Positions 50,845 through 58,738 of a stretch of DNA of 58,738 bases are shown piece by piece. The notes below the pieces were generated by a model that was not told the origin of the DNA, did no database searches, and saw only the letters and a program-made list of their open reading frames with translations. The position numbers and the translations under genes are program-made. The stretch comes from Actinomycetota bacterium (GTDB lineage Bacteria > Actinomycetota > Acidimicrobiia > IMCC26256 > PALSA-555). Location of the stretch: NCBI GenBank assembly GCA_016870595.1, contig VGBI01000005.1, forward strand, positions 1 to 58,738, written 5' to 3'. Within the stretch, counting starts at the first letter, position 1; the number at the start of each line of letters is the position of its first letter.

Positions 50845-51580
50845 TGACGGCGCCGGCGCTCCGAGCCTGCGGCGTCTGCGTCCGGTACGGCGAGCGCACG
50901 GTGTTGCGGGACGTGAGCTTCGAGGTGTGGCCCGGAGAGGTGGTCGCGGTCATCGGGCCCAACGGCTCAGGGAAGTCGTCGCTCTCAAGGCGCTCGTGGG
51001 ACTCGTCAGCCACGCCGGGTGCGTGGAGATCCATGGTCGGGAGTGTCATCACCGGACCCATCGCCTCGGAGCCGCCTACATCCCCTAGCGGGCGGACGTC
51101 GACCTGGCGTTCCCGATCAGCGTCCGGGAGATGGTGGCGCTCGGGCGGCGGCCGTTCCGCCGGTGGCACCGTCGTGCGACTCCGGCCGACCACGATGCGG
51201 TCGACGGGGCCCTCGATCGGGTCGGGCTGGTCGGCTTCGGCCGACGACCGCTCGGGACCCTGTCAGGAGGAGAGCTCCAGCGAGCCTTTCTCGCGCGGGC
51301 GATCGCCCAGGAGGCCGAGATCCTCCTGCTCGACGAGGCGCTCAGTGGAGTCGACCAACCCCGGACCGAGGCCATGCTCATGCTCCTCGACGGCCTCGCT
51401 CGTGACGGAACCACCGTCCTGATCGCCACGCACGACCTGGCCCTGACCCGTCGGCGGTTCGGGCGGTGCCTCGCGGTCAACGGTCGGCTCGTGGCTGATG
51501 GCGTTCCGTCGAGATGCCTGGAAGGTGCGCCCCTGGAAGCCACCTTCGGGACTGGTCTCATCCCGCGTGAGGCGGCCTGA
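50844..51580 (+). pseudogene. znuC: ZnuC-type ABC ATPase with a frameshift and an amber codon
   Basis: The parts of an ABC ATPase for metal import are all present but in two frames. Walker A ([10 protein letters not shown]) is in the frame of the ATG at 50844. After about 50983 one base is missing, and the second frame continues with [12 protein letters not shown]. That frame meets TAG at 51086-51088 exactly where YIPQ is expected, so the Q-loop Gln codon CAG has become TAG. Beyond it are [23 protein letters not shown] and the H-loop IATHD. Total length, 737 nt, is one short of a multiple of three. Two independent lesions argue for a real pseudogene, unless both are sequencing errors. Confidence 0.85.
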
Positions 51581-51581
51581 A

Positions 51582-52463
51582 GTGTTCGACTGGTTGCTCG
51601 ATCCCTACTCCTCAGGCTTCATGGTGCGCGCCTTGGGCGCTGCGGTGATCGTCGGCGTGTTCGCCCCCGCCGTCGGAGTCTGGATCGTGCTGCGGCGACT
51701 GTCCTACCTGGGCGACGCAATGAGCCACAGCGCGCTCGGCGGCGTTGGGATCGCCCTGCTCCTCGGATTGGGGGTCACGGTCGGTGCGCTCGCTGCGGGC
51801 GTGGTGGTCGCCCTGCTGATCGGGGCGCTGAGCGCCCATCCCCGCCTGCGCGAGGACTCGGTGATCGGAGTGGTGGAGACTGCGCTCTTCGGCATTGGAG
51901 TGCTCGTCATCAGCCGGAATAGTTCGTCGCTCGGGGTGAGTCTCGACAGTTTCCTCTTCGGGCAGATCCTCACCGTGGACGAGACCGATATCGTGGGGAA
52001 TCTGGCCCTAATGATCATCGGCCTGACGGCGCTCGGACTTCTCTTCTCCGATCTCCGAGCGGCGACCTTCGACCCGGTACACGCCGCGCTGGTCGGTGTC
52101 CGGGTCGGCCCGCTGCGTGTCGCGCTCCTCATGCTCCTCGCGATCGCGATCGTGGTCAGCCTGCAGACGGTGGGTCGGCTGATGAGTATCGCGATGCTGG
52201 TCACCCCGGCGGCGGCCGCCCGCTTGATCACCGACCGGCTTCGGACCATGACGCAGGCCGCCGTCGGGATCGGTGTGGCGTGCGCGTTCGTCGGCCTCAC
52301 GGCGAGCTACCACCTGTCGACCCCGCCGGGAGCCACGGTCGCGCTCGCGACCGTGGCGGCACTGATCCTCACGTTCATGGCGACGATCCCGCGCCGGACT
52401 CGCCATCGCCACGCAGCACCGGATCCCGACGGCGGTTTCCTCGGCGCCTCGGCGACCGCCTGA
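51582..52463 (+). CDS. znuB: ZnuB-type ABC permease
   Basis: This 293-residue ABC-3 family permease has about eight membrane helices and begins with FDWLLDPYSSGFMVRAL, close to ZnuB/MntB proteins. Other marks are LRRLSYLGDAMSHSALGG and SIAMLVTPAAAARL, the latter near the ATPase-coupling loop. The GTG at 51582 is 1 nt after the stop of the broken ATPase. The coding sequence looks intact. It uses somewhat more A/T-rich codons than most genes of the window. Confidence 0.9.
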   Translation: MFDWLLDPYSSGFMVRALGAAVIVGVFAPAVGVWIVLRRLSYLGDAMSHSALGGVGIALLLGLGVTVGALAAGVVVALLIGALSAHPRLREDSVIGVVETALFGIGVLVISRNSSSLGVSLDSFLFGQILTVDETDIVGNLALMIIGLTALGLLFSDLRAATFDPVHAALVGVRVGPLRVALLMLLAIAIVVSLQTVGRLMSIAMLVTPAAAARLITDRLRTMTQAAVGIGVACAFVGLTASYHLSTPPGATVALATVAALILTFMATIPRRTRHRHAAPDPDGGFLGASATA

Positions 52464-52475
52464 GCTTCCCCCGGC

Positions 52476-53516
52476 TCAGGCGGTCGCCTGGGTGCCCGGA
52501 TCCGCCGGCCGCCCCTGCGTGCCGTCGAACCGGGCGCCGAGGAGTTGGCCGGTGTCGGTCCCGACGAGGAGGTCTCGAGAACCCGGACGCCAGGCGACGG
52601 TCGAAGCCGCGAAACCCGGAGCGACCACGGCGACGGGCTCGGAGCCCCGCCGGTGCTCCCAGACCAGCACGCCGTCTCCGGTCGCCGCAGCGAGGAGATC
52701 GCCGTCCGGGGAGAAGGTGACGGCGCGCGTCCCGTGCTCGAACCCGGTGAGCGCCTTCGGGGTGGTGCCACGCGGACCCCGACCGGCGAAGTCCCAGAGG
52801 GTCACGTCGGCGATGCTCCCGACGGCGAGGTACCGGGAGCTGGGGCTCCAGGCCAGTGCCGTGATCTTGTTCGGGTAACCGGTCATCTGCATGTCGTCTC
52901 CCGACCAGAGTCTCCACACGTGGACGCTGCGATCCTGATTCCCGGCTGCCACCCACTTGCCGCTCGGCGCGACGACGAGCCGGAGGAGGGATCCTTTCCA
53001 GTCGAAGTGGGCGACGGCGGCATCGGCCTCACGACCAGGTTCGAACCACCGGGGCCCGCCGTAGCACGCGACACCGACCCGTCGGCTGTCGAAGGACCAT
53101 GCCAGGTCCGTCACGGTGCTCGGCAATCGTGGGTAGGTCCGCACGGTCTCGGCATCGCCGTGGCGTACACCGAGGATCCGACCGGCCCCCATTGCGAGCC
53201 AGGCGCCGTTCGGTGACCAGGCCACCGCCCCGATCCAGTCGGGCTGCTCCCACACCACCTGCGTGTGGCCGGGTGGCTCCCAGGTCCGGACCCGGCCGTC
53301 CTGGCCGGCTACGGCGAGGCGCGGTGCACGCGGCGACCAGGCGAGGGCGGTCGCGCCGAGCGGGTGGGCCGGGAGCTCCGCGACCGGTGTGCCGGTGCAG
53401 CCGATCACGCGAACCCTGCCCGACAGTGAGGCCGCGGCCGCATGGTCACCGGTGGCGTCCCACGCCACCGCGGTCACGTAGTCGTCGAGTTCTTGCGCCC
53501 AGAGAATGTCGACCAT
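52476..53516 (-). CDS. WD40-repeat protein of the zinc locus
   Basis: This 346-residue protein consists of seven or eight WD40-type blades, recognisable by VTAVAWDATGD, TALAWSPRAP, IGAVAWSPNGAW, TVTDLAWSFDS, LVVAPSGKWVAAG, ITALAWSPSSRYL, VTFSPDGDLLAA and AWRPGSRDLLVG. No enzyme domain is fused. It starts (ATG at 53516) 17 nt after the stop of the COG0523 GTPase gene and should be on the same Zur-controlled mRNA. A beta-propeller of this kind normally serves as a protein-binding platform, so it may partner the GTPase or a zinc client; this is inference. Confidence 0.82.
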   Translation of the reverse strand: MVDILWAQELDDYVTAVAWDATGDHAAAASLSGRVRVIGCTGTPVAELPAHPLGATALAWSPRAPRLAVAGQDGRVRTWEPPGHTQVVWEQPDWIGAVAWSPNGAWLAMGAGRILGVRHGDAETVRTYPRLPSTVTDLAWSFDSRRVGVACYGGPRWFEPGREADAAVAHFDWKGSLLRLVVAPSGKWVAAGNQDRSVHVWRLWSGDDMQMTGYPNKITALAWSPSSRYLAVGSIADVTLWDFAGRGPRGTTPKALTGFEHGTRAVTFSPDGDLLAAATGDGVLVWEHRRGSEPVAVVAPGFAASTVAWRPGSRDLLVGTDTGQLLGARFDGTQGRPADPGTQATA

Positions 53517-53533
53517 GACTGCGGTCACGGCAC

Positions 53534-54538
53534 TCAGGCGATACACGCAGCGAAGGACCGTTCGAGCTCGGCGCGATCGAGGTTGCGTCCGATGAAGACG
53601 AGGCGGTTCGTCCGGTCCTCGTCGGCGCGCCAAGGTCGGTCGGCCTGACTGTCGAAGAGCATGTGCACCGCTTGGAAGACGTGCCGACGGTCATCGCCCC
53701 GAATGGCGAGAATCCCCTTCGTCCGGAACACATCGACCGCCTGCGTGGAAAGGAAGGTTCCGAGCCAGTCGTTGAGCCGCTTGAGATCGACCTCGCCGGG
53801 GAGCTCGATGGCGACGCTGGTGACCGACAGGTCGTGTTGGTGGTCGGTCGAGGTGAGGAACGCAGGATCCAGGTCGAGGGCCCGAGCAAGGTCAAATCCT
53901 CCGATCCCGAGCACCTGGTCGAGGTCGACGTTCGCGTGCTGTGCGCGCATCATCCCAGCCAGGGGGTTGATGGCGCGGAGGCGTTGTTCGAGTTCGTCGA
54001 GTGCGTCGGAGTCGACGAGATCCGTCTTGTTCACGATGATCCGGTCGGCGAACGCGATCTGCTCGAGTGCCTCGTTCTCGATGCCTTCTGGGCGTGTCTC
54101 GTCGAGATGGGTCAAGACGTGCCGAGCATCGATCACCGTGATGATCGCGTCCAGGGACAACTGTGACGCGACCTCCTCGTCGACAAAGAACGTCTGAGCG
54201 ACCGGTGCGGGATCAGCGAGCCCGGTGGTCTCGATGATGATCGCGTCGAAGCGGTCTCGTCGCTTCATGAGGTTGCCGAGAATCCGGATGAGGTCACCCC
54301 GCACCGTGCAGCAGATGCATCCGTTGTTCATCTCGAAGATCTCTTCGTCGGCCTCGATCACGAGCGCGTCGTCGATGCCGATCTCCCCGAACTCATTCTC
54401 GATCACGGCAATCCGACGGCCGTGCTGTTCGGTGAGGATCCGGTTCAGCAAGGTGGTCTTCCCCGCCCCCAGGAATCCGGTCAGGACGGTGACGGGCACG
54501 CGTGTTTCGAGGTCGGTCGGATCGTCGTCGGTCGGCAT
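53534..54538 (-). CDS. COG0523 (CobW-like) GTPase, candidate zinc metallochaperone
   Basis: This 334-residue GTPase of the COG0523/ZNG1 group has Walker [12 protein letters not shown] at residues 21-31, the metal-binding CxCC motif in [11 protein letters not shown] (Cys74, Cys76, Cys77), NKTD for guanine and a C-terminal CobW_C domain. Zur-regulated members insert zinc into client enzymes during zinc limitation. A Zur-like box lies 21-37 bp upstream of the ATG at 54538. It is co-transcribed with the WD40 gene, and opposite to the importer operon. Confidence 0.92.
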   Translation of the reverse strand: MPTDDDPTDLETRVPVTVLTGFLGAGKTTLLNRILTEQHGRRIAVIENEFGEIGIDDALVIEADEEIFEMNNGCICCTVRGDLIRILGNLMKRRDRFDAIIIETTGLADPAPVAQTFFVDEEVASQLSLDAIITVIDARHVLTHLDETRPEGIENEALEQIAFADRIIVNKTDLVDSDALDELEQRLRAINPLAGMMRAQHANVDLDQVLGIGGFDLARALDLDPAFLTSTDHQHDLSVTSVAIELPGEVDLKRLNDWLGTFLSTQAVDVFRTKGILAIRGDDRRHVFQAVHMLFDSQADRPWRADEDRTNRLVFIGRNLDRAELERSFAACIA

Positions 54539-54558
54539 GGGTGCCCTCGTTTCAGGAA

Positions 54559-54575
54559 TGAGAATGATTTTATTA
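54559..54575. promoter_or_regulatory. Zur-like box upstream of the COG0523-WD40 operon
   Basis: TGAGAATGATTTTATTA shares the core TGAnAATGATT with the box at 49772. On the minus strand it overlaps AT-rich -10 candidates (TAAAAT, TAATAA), unusual in this GC-rich DNA. The position fits repression of the GTPase operon by Zur. Confidence 0.65.
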
Positions 54576-54642
54576 GAGAATCCGTCGCCCAGCCAGCCCG
54601 TGCCGGCCCCGGACCGCCGTCGACGGTCGCGACGGGACTCGG

Positions 54643-54648
54643 TAGGTT
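54643..54648 (+). promoter_or_regulatory. -10 hexamer of the cupin gene
   Basis: TAGGTT lies 6 nt before the GTG at 54655. Confidence 0.55.
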
Positions 54649-54654
54649 CGGGCT

Positions 54655-55029
54655 GTGGAGCCCCGCATCGTGCCCGTTGACGAGTCCGCCGAGTTCGCCA
54701 CCGAGGAGCGCTGCTGGATCCTCGAGTGGTGGAACGACCCCTCGGACCCCGCCGTCTCGGTCGCCCGGGCGCGTGTGGCCCCAGGAGTGACCACGGCCCG
54801 GCATCGCGTGTCGGTCGACGAGCGGTACGTGATCCTCGCGGGCCGGGGTGCGATGCACCTCGGCGACCGGCCGTCCACGACGGTGGGCCCGGGTGACGTC
54901 GTGGTGATCCCGGCCGGCGTGCCGCAGCGCATCACCAACACCGGGACCGACGATCTCGTCTTCGCCTGCGTGTGCACCCCCCGGTTCCGGCCCGAGGTCT
55001 ACAAGGCGCTGCCGGAGGCCCGTGCCTGA
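54655..55029 (+). CDS. Single-domain cupin
   Basis: This 124-residue cupin has the two cupin motifs in [23 protein letters not shown] and [17 protein letters not shown]. Only part of the usual metal ligands is present: a His and Glu in the first motif, and Gln in place of the second-motif His, so metal binding may be weak. It could be an isomerase, dioxygenase or a binder; no function assigned. It is leaderless. It ends close to the next gene, whose chosen start is 91 bp further. Confidence 0.8.
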   Translation: MEPRIVPVDESAEFATEERCWILEWWNDPSDPAVSVARARVAPGVTTARHRVSVDERYVILAGRGAMHLGDRPSTTVGPGDVVVIPAGVPQRITNTGTDDLVFACVCTPRFRPEVYKALPEARA

Positions 55030-55120
55030 GGGGCCCGCCCCACCTTCCGGCCTGGCCGGCCCGCGGTCGGGCGTCGCGCCGCCCCCGGTACCCTCGGCGC
55101 TCGCCCACGAAAGGCCACCC

Positions 55121-56062
55121 GTGCGCCGTCGTCCCGTCCTCCTCACGACCGTGCTCGCCGTCGTGCTCGCGACCGGACTCCTCGGTGCGACCGCGGGCCC
55201 GGCCGGGGCTGCGGCCGCGCTCGACGGGGTCACCGTCACCGGCGACGCCACCGGGAAGCCGGCACTGACGGCGTCGTGGCCGGTCCGGGCGTCGGCCTCC
55301 GTCGCCGAGGTCCGCACCAAGGGGACCGGCGCCAAGACGGCCAAGGGCGACCGCCTCTCGGTCGACTACCTCGTGGTGAACGGTCGCACCGGTGAGGAGC
55401 TCGAGACCTCGTACGGCACGACGCCGGTCCGCCTCGACCTGGCCAAAGGAACCACGCCCGCCCTGGTCGACGCGCTCACGGGAACGACGGTCGGGAGCCG
55501 GGTGCTCGTCGCGGTCGCCCCCGAGGACGGTCTCGCCCGCAACGCCGCGTCGGTCGGGCTGCGCAAGGACGACACCGTCCTGTTCGTGATCGACGTCCGG
55601 GGGATCTCGACCCCGCTCGAACGGGCCACCGGCACTGCGGTCGCCCCGCCCGCGGGTTTCCCGACCGTGACCCTGGCCAAGAACGGTGCGCCCACGGTCA
55701 CCGTGCCGAAGACCGCCGCCCCCACCGGACTCGTCGCCGTCCCGTTGATCGAGGGCACCGGTCCCGTGGTCCAGGCTGGCCAGACCATCGACGCGCGCTA
55801 CACGGGTGTCATCTGGGACACCGGCAAGGTCTTCGACTCGACCTGGGCGAAGAAGAACCGGGGTCGGGTCGTTGCGTTCGAGATTGGGACCGGCTCGGTC
55901 ATCGACGGCTGGGACCAGGGGCTCGTCGGCCAGAAGGTCGGCTCCCAGGTGCTGCTCGTGATCCCGCCCGCGCTGGGCTACGGCCCCGGCGGGCAGCCCG
56001 CCTCGGGCATCGAGGGAACCGACACCCTCGTGTTCGTGGTGGACGTCCTCGGCGTGTCGTGA
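55121..56062 (+). CDS. Exported protein with two FKBP-type domains
   Basis: This 313-residue protein has a signal peptide (residues 1-29, ending AGPAGAAAA) and two FKBP-like prolyl isomerase domains. The first (about 50-165) is degenerate; the second (about 205-313) has the canonical DTGKVFDSTW, SVIDGWDQGLVGQKVGSQVLL and PPALGYGP, so it is probably active. The frame opens at 55022, but the GTG at 55121 follows AAAGG and starts directly at the signal peptide. Such proteins assist folding of exported proteins. No lipobox, so it may be secreted. Confidence 0.85.
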   Translation: MRRRPVLLTTVLAVVLATGLLGATAGPAGAAAALDGVTVTGDATGKPALTASWPVRASASVAEVRTKGTGAKTAKGDRLSVDYLVVNGRTGEELETSYGTTPVRLDLAKGTTPALVDALTGTTVGSRVLVAVAPEDGLARNAASVGLRKDDTVLFVIDVRGISTPLERATGTAVAPPAGFPTVTLAKNGAPTVTVPKTAAPTGLVAVPLIEGTGPVVQAGQTIDARYTGVIWDTGKVFDSTWAKKNRGRVVAFEIGTGSVIDGWDQGLVGQKVGSQVLLVIPPALGYGPGGQPASGIEGTDTLVFVVDVLGVS

Positions 56063-56086
56063 GCGCCGAGCACCAGCGCGTCGTGG

Positions 56087-56782
56087 TCAGGCGAGGGTCG
56101 TCCGCAGGAATTCGCACGCCTCGGACCAGCACCGCGCGCTGAGCTCGAGGTCGAGCGTGCCCAGCGTGTCGTACGGGTTCATGAACGCGTGGCCCGACCC
56201 GGGGTGCACCGTGACGGCGACGTCCTTGCCCAGGGCGCGCAACCGGGCCTCGAGGTCGCGGGCGGCCGCGGGTGGGAAGAAGTCGTCGTGCTCGGCCATG
56301 TGGCCGCGGACCACGGCGGTGAGCCCCGACCAGTCGGGCTCGTCGCCGGGGCCGGGGAACCCGTAGAACGGCACGGCGGCCCGGACGACGTCGCCCCGGT
56401 CGGCGGCGATCCGCCACGTGAGCATCCCGCCCATGCAGAAGCCCATCACGCCGACGCCGGAGCCGGTGACCGCCGGGTGGGCGACGAGGAAGTCCACCGC
56501 GCCGCGCATGTCGCGCGCGGCCCGCTCGGGGGGGAGCGTGGTCATGAGGTGCGCGGCCTTGTCCATCTCGGTGTGGGCCGCGACCTCGCCGTGGTAGAGG
56601 TCGGGGACGAGGGCCACGAACCCGGCGGCACCGAGGCGCTCGGCGAGCTCGAGGATGCCGGGGTCGAGCCCCCACCACTCCTGGATCACGAGGACGCCGG
56701 GTCCGGCCCCGGCCGGCGGCACCACGAGGAAGCCGTCGGCGGTGGCACCGTCGCCGCAGGGGAAGGTCACGGTCTCGGCCAT
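56087..56782 (-). CDS. Dienelactone hydrolase family protein
   Basis: This 231-residue protein has the dienelactone hydrolase triad: Cys in GFCMGGM, an Asp in AEHDDFFPP and His in GSGHAF. The family hydrolyses dienelactone in chlorocatechol degradation, though many members act on other lactones or esters. The conserved QEWWGL near residue 34 is intact. It is a single-gene unit, leaderless, and divergent from the GNAT-like gene. The role here is not known. Confidence 0.88.
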   Translation of the reverse strand: MAETVTFPCGDGATADGFLVVPPAGAGPGVLVIQEWWGLDPGILELAERLGAAGFVALVPDLYHGEVAAHTEMDKAAHLMTTLPPERAARDMRGAVDFLVAHPAVTGSGVGVMGFCMGGMLTWRIAADRGDVVRAAVPFYGFPGPGDEPDWSGLTAVVRGHMAEHDDFFPPAAARDLEARLRALGKDVAVTVHPGSGHAFMNPYDTLGTLDLELSARCWSEACEFLRTTLA

Positions 56783-56788
56783 GGCCGA

Positions 56789-56794
56789 ACCGTA
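56789..56794 (-). promoter_or_regulatory. -10 hexamer of the dienelactone hydrolase gene
   Basis: TACGGT on the minus strand ends 6 nt before the ATG at 56782. Confidence 0.5.
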
Positions 56795-56832
56795 GCGGGC
56801 GGTCCGACGGGCCGGCCACGGTCCCGGTGCGC

Positions 56833-56838
56833 GATGCT
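56833..56838 (+). promoter_or_regulatory. -10 hexamer of the GNAT-like gene
   Basis: GATGCT lies 6 nt before the GTG at 56845 and favours that start over the GTG at 56827. Confidence 0.4.
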
Positions 56839-56844
56839 GCCGTC

Positions 56845-57903
56845 GTGCCCGCCGACGACATCGTCATCCGGCTCCTCGGTCCCGGCGAGGCCGACGTCGT
56901 GGTCCACGCGATCCGCTCGGCGTACGGGGACTCCTACGACGTGGCGTGGTGCTACGACCCGGTCGAGATCGCCCACCGGCTCGCCCACGGCCAGTTGGTC
57001 TCAGCCGCCGCGTTCACGGCGTCGGGCGACCTCCTCGGCCACGCCGCCCTCACCCGTCACGACCACGACGACCAGGTGGTGCACGCCGGCCAGGCGGTGA
57101 GCCTGCCCGAGGCCCGGGGTCACCACGTGTTCACCCGGGTCAAGTCGCACCTCGCCGACTGGGCCCGGGCGCGCGGCATCCTCGGCATCTTCAGCGAGGC
57201 GACCGCCGCCCACCCGTACAGCCAGAAGGCCAACCTCGACCTCGGTGCCACCGAGACCGGCATCCTCCTCGCCTGGATCCCGGCCACGGTGGCGAACGAC
57301 GCCGCCACCCTGACCGCGCCGGTGCGGGCGTCGGTGGTGCTCTACCACCTGCGGACCAACCCGGCCCCGGCGCACCCCGTGTACGCACCGGCCCGCCACC
57401 GCGACGTGATCCACGCGGTGCTCCACCACGGGGGGCTGCGCGGCCGCCTTGCCGATGCACCGGCCCGGACGAAGGTCCCGCCCCACTCCCGCGTGCACGC
57501 CGAGGCGCTGACCACGCACAACACGGTGATCCTCCACGTCGAGCAGATCGGCACCGACCTGGCGACGGTGCTGACCGAGCAGCGCGACGCCCGTTTCGCC
57601 CGCGGCGTCGACATGGTCTTCGTCGACCTGCGGCTCGACCAGCCCGCCACCGGACTGGTCGGCGACGAGCTCGCCGACGCCGGCTTCGGCTTCGCCGGGA
57701 TCTTCCCGAGCCCCCAGCACCGCGGCGAGAACCTGCGCCTCCAGGCCCTGCGGCCGGGGCTCGTGGTGAGCGCGGCCGACGTCGCGGTGGCGTCCGACCA
57801 CGGACGGGCCCTGCTCGACCACGTCCTCGCCGAGCAGGAGCCCCCGAGCGCGACCGCCTCCGCGTCCGGCGTCGTGCCCGGCCCGGCGCCCGGCCCGGCG
57901 TGA
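56845..57903 (+). CDS. GNAT-fold protein with an unassigned C-terminal domain
   Basis: The first 150 residues of this 352-residue protein resemble a GNAT N-acetyltransferase (EARGHHVFTRVKSHLADWAR in the acetyl-CoA loop position, then IFSEATAAHPYSQKANLDLG). The remainder (about 160-335) contains a second alpha/beta region, with FVDLRLDQPATGLVGDELADAGF and FAGIFPSPQH near the end, that I do not recognise with certainty and that could be a second GNAT-like half. The C-terminal 20 residues are Pro/Ala-rich. The substrate is unknown. It overlaps the next gene (GTGA). Confidence 0.65.
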   Translation: MPADDIVIRLLGPGEADVVVHAIRSAYGDSYDVAWCYDPVEIAHRLAHGQLVSAAAFTASGDLLGHAALTRHDHDDQVVHAGQAVSLPEARGHHVFTRVKSHLADWARARGILGIFSEATAAHPYSQKANLDLGATETGILLAWIPATVANDAATLTAPVRASVVLYHLRTNPAPAHPVYAPARHRDVIHAVLHHGGLRGRLADAPARTKVPPHSRVHAEALTTHNTVILHVEQIGTDLATVLTEQRDARFARGVDMVFVDLRLDQPATGLVGDELADAGFGFAGIFPSPQHRGENLRLQALRPGLVVSAADVAVASDHGRALLDHVLAEQEPPSATASASGVVPGPAPGPA

Positions 57904-58738
57904 GGTTCTCGGTCGTCGTCCCGAGCTACGGCGCGCTGGGGGATCCCGGCGCGATGGCGGCGTGCATCGACGCGGCCGAGGCCCTCGGGTTCGAGGGGGC
58001 GTGGTTCGCCGACCACGTCGCGCTGCCCGACTACGCGACGCCGGTCCTGGCGCCCCCCATGCTCGACCCTCTGGCGGCGTGCGCGTGGGGCCTCGGGCGC
58101 ACCACCCGCCTGCGGTTCGGGACCGACGTCCTCGTCGCGCCGTACCGGCCGCCGCTGGTGCTCGCCGCACTCGCCGGGTCCCTCGCCCGCCTGTCGGGGG
58201 AGCGCCTGGTCGTCGGGATCGGGGTGGGCTACCTCGAGGGCGAGTTCGCCGCGCTCGGGCTCGACCCGGCCGACCGGGGTCCGTGCACCGACGAGGTGCT
58301 CGACGTGCTGCGGGCCAGTTGGGCCGGGTCGGGTCCGGTCGCGCACCCGGGTCCCCGCTTCGCCTTCCAGGGCGTGCACCCGGTGGGCACCCCTCCGGGC
58401 GGGTTCGCGCCCGGGGCCGTGCCGCTCTGGGTGGGGGGCAACGCCGGGGTCGCGCTCCGGCGGGCGGCCCGGGCGGGCGACGGCTGGCACCCGCTGTTCC
58501 CGACCCCCGAGGCCTACGCCCGGGGTCGGGCCGCGATCGAGGCCGAGCGGGCCCGCCGGGGCCGCACCGGGCCGTTCACCTGGTCGTACAGCGCGGCGGC
58601 GACCCGCATCCCCGACCGACCGGCCCCACGATCGGGCGCGCCGTCACCGTCGGTCCCGGCCGGGGCGGCGGCGGCCCTGACCCGGCCCGAGTTCGGGTAC
58701 GCCCCGGCTCCGCCGACCGCCTCGGACGGGCGGCCCCG
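57900..58738 (+). CDS. F420-type luciferase-like oxidoreductase, cut by the window edge
   Basis: At least 279 codons are open from the GTG at 57900 to the window end without a stop. The product starts MRFSVVVPSYGAL and has LLM-class flavin/F420 oxidoreductase motifs: LGFEGAWFADHVALPDY, VLVAPYRPPLVLA, SGERLVVGIGVGYLEGEF and LWVGGNAGVALRRAAR. Family members use coenzyme F420 to reduce or oxidise small substrates in actinobacteria. The start overlaps the stop of the GNAT-like gene. From residue 230 on the sequence is Pro/Ala-rich, which is less typical; a frameshift near the edge cannot be excluded. Confidence 0.85.
   Translation, partial: MRFSVVVPSYGALGDPGAMAACIDAAEALGFEGAWFADHVALPDYATPVLAPPMLDPLAACAWGLGRTTRLRFGTDVLVAPYRPPLVLAALAGSLARLSGERLVVGIGVGYLEGEFAALGLDPADRGPCTDEVLDVLRASWAGSGPVAHPGPRFAFQGVHPVGTPPGGFAPGAVPLWVGGNAGVALRRAARAGDGWHPLFPTPEAYARGRAAIEAERARRGRTGPFTWSYSAAATRIPDRPAPRSGAPSPSVPAGAAAALTRPEFGYAPAPPTASDGRP

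Noticed and set aside
51086-51088. TAG read as glutamine (code change) in the ABC ATPase
   Set aside because: TAG ends several normal genes in the window (for example 7058-7060, 8259-8261, 29738-29740, 32084-32086), and the same ATPase gene also has a frameshift, so a mutation or sequence error is simpler.

Overview
The window is very GC-rich DNA (roughly 70-75 percent by eye, not counted) from an actinobacterium. The evidence is a WhiB iron-sulfur regulator, a PAC2-family protein, mycobacterial-type WS/DGAT acyltransferases, an F420-type luciferase-like oxidoreductase, a galU-moeA block like that of mycobacteria, and many genes that begin 6-10 nt after a TAnnnT -10 hexamer (leaderless transcripts). 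An uncultured Acidimicrobiia-like lineage fits, but that placement is inference. Genes are dense: no gap exceeds 300 bp, and many neighbours overlap by GTGA or ATGA, implying translational coupling.

Layout. 1-7.1 kb: NUDIX hydrolase with an N-terminal octapeptide repeat, pyrE, then a lipid/amide block with three WS/DGAT-type genes (a 70-codon stub, one intact copy, one frameshifted copy), a lipoprotein and an amidase. 7.1-14 kb: MBL-fold hydrolase, M20 peptidase, SnoaL-like protein, DHA2-type MFS exporter, PAC2 protein and a CaiB-type CoA-transferase. 14-18 kb: frameshifted ClC channel, two overlapping FluC (CrcB) fluoride channels, an APH-like phosphotransferase and whiB. 18-24 kb: LysR regulator, LapA-like and PAP2 membrane proteins, a YbhN-type flippase-like protein, alpha/beta hydrolase, ThDP enzyme and a FlK-type thioesterase. 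24-27 kb: tldD/pmbA protease pair.

26.9-33.7 kb: SAF-domain protein, then a redox-chaperone (Ruc/FmdB) gene under a CIRCE element, plsY, galU, moeA (or Glp), moaA, moaC, a membrane protein resembling the Glp receptor GlpR, and tRNA-Ala(CGC). The order partly matches the mycobacterial ruc-galU-moeA1 region. 33.7-42.8 kb: two convergent catabolic clusters, each with a PF04909 amidohydrolase, one also with a methylmalonate-semialdehyde-type dehydrogenase. 42.8-46.6 kb: an orphan tyrosine recombinase and a copper operon (54-residue protein, copA, csoR). 46.6-49.7 kb: SRPBCC protein, apt, P450, SnoaL-like protein and MazG-like protein.

49.8-54.6 kb: a zinc-acquisition locus with Zur-like boxes at both outer ends. 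It holds a ZnuA-like binding protein with a His/Lys-rich repeat loop, a doubly broken ZnuC-type ATPase, a ZnuB-type permease, and in the opposite direction a COG0523 GTPase followed by a WD40 protein. 54.6-58.7 kb: cupin, exported tandem FKBP, dienelactone hydrolase, GNAT-like protein and an F420-type oxidoreductase cut by the window edge.

I found no complete new defence or biosynthetic system. The most interesting points are the zinc locus (ATPase with an amber codon at the Q-loop glutamine, WD40 partner), the CIRCE-controlled Ruc gene next to a possible Glp/GlpR division module, an integrase lacking its conserved histidine, and promoters whose -10 hexamers share bases with the upstream stop codon.
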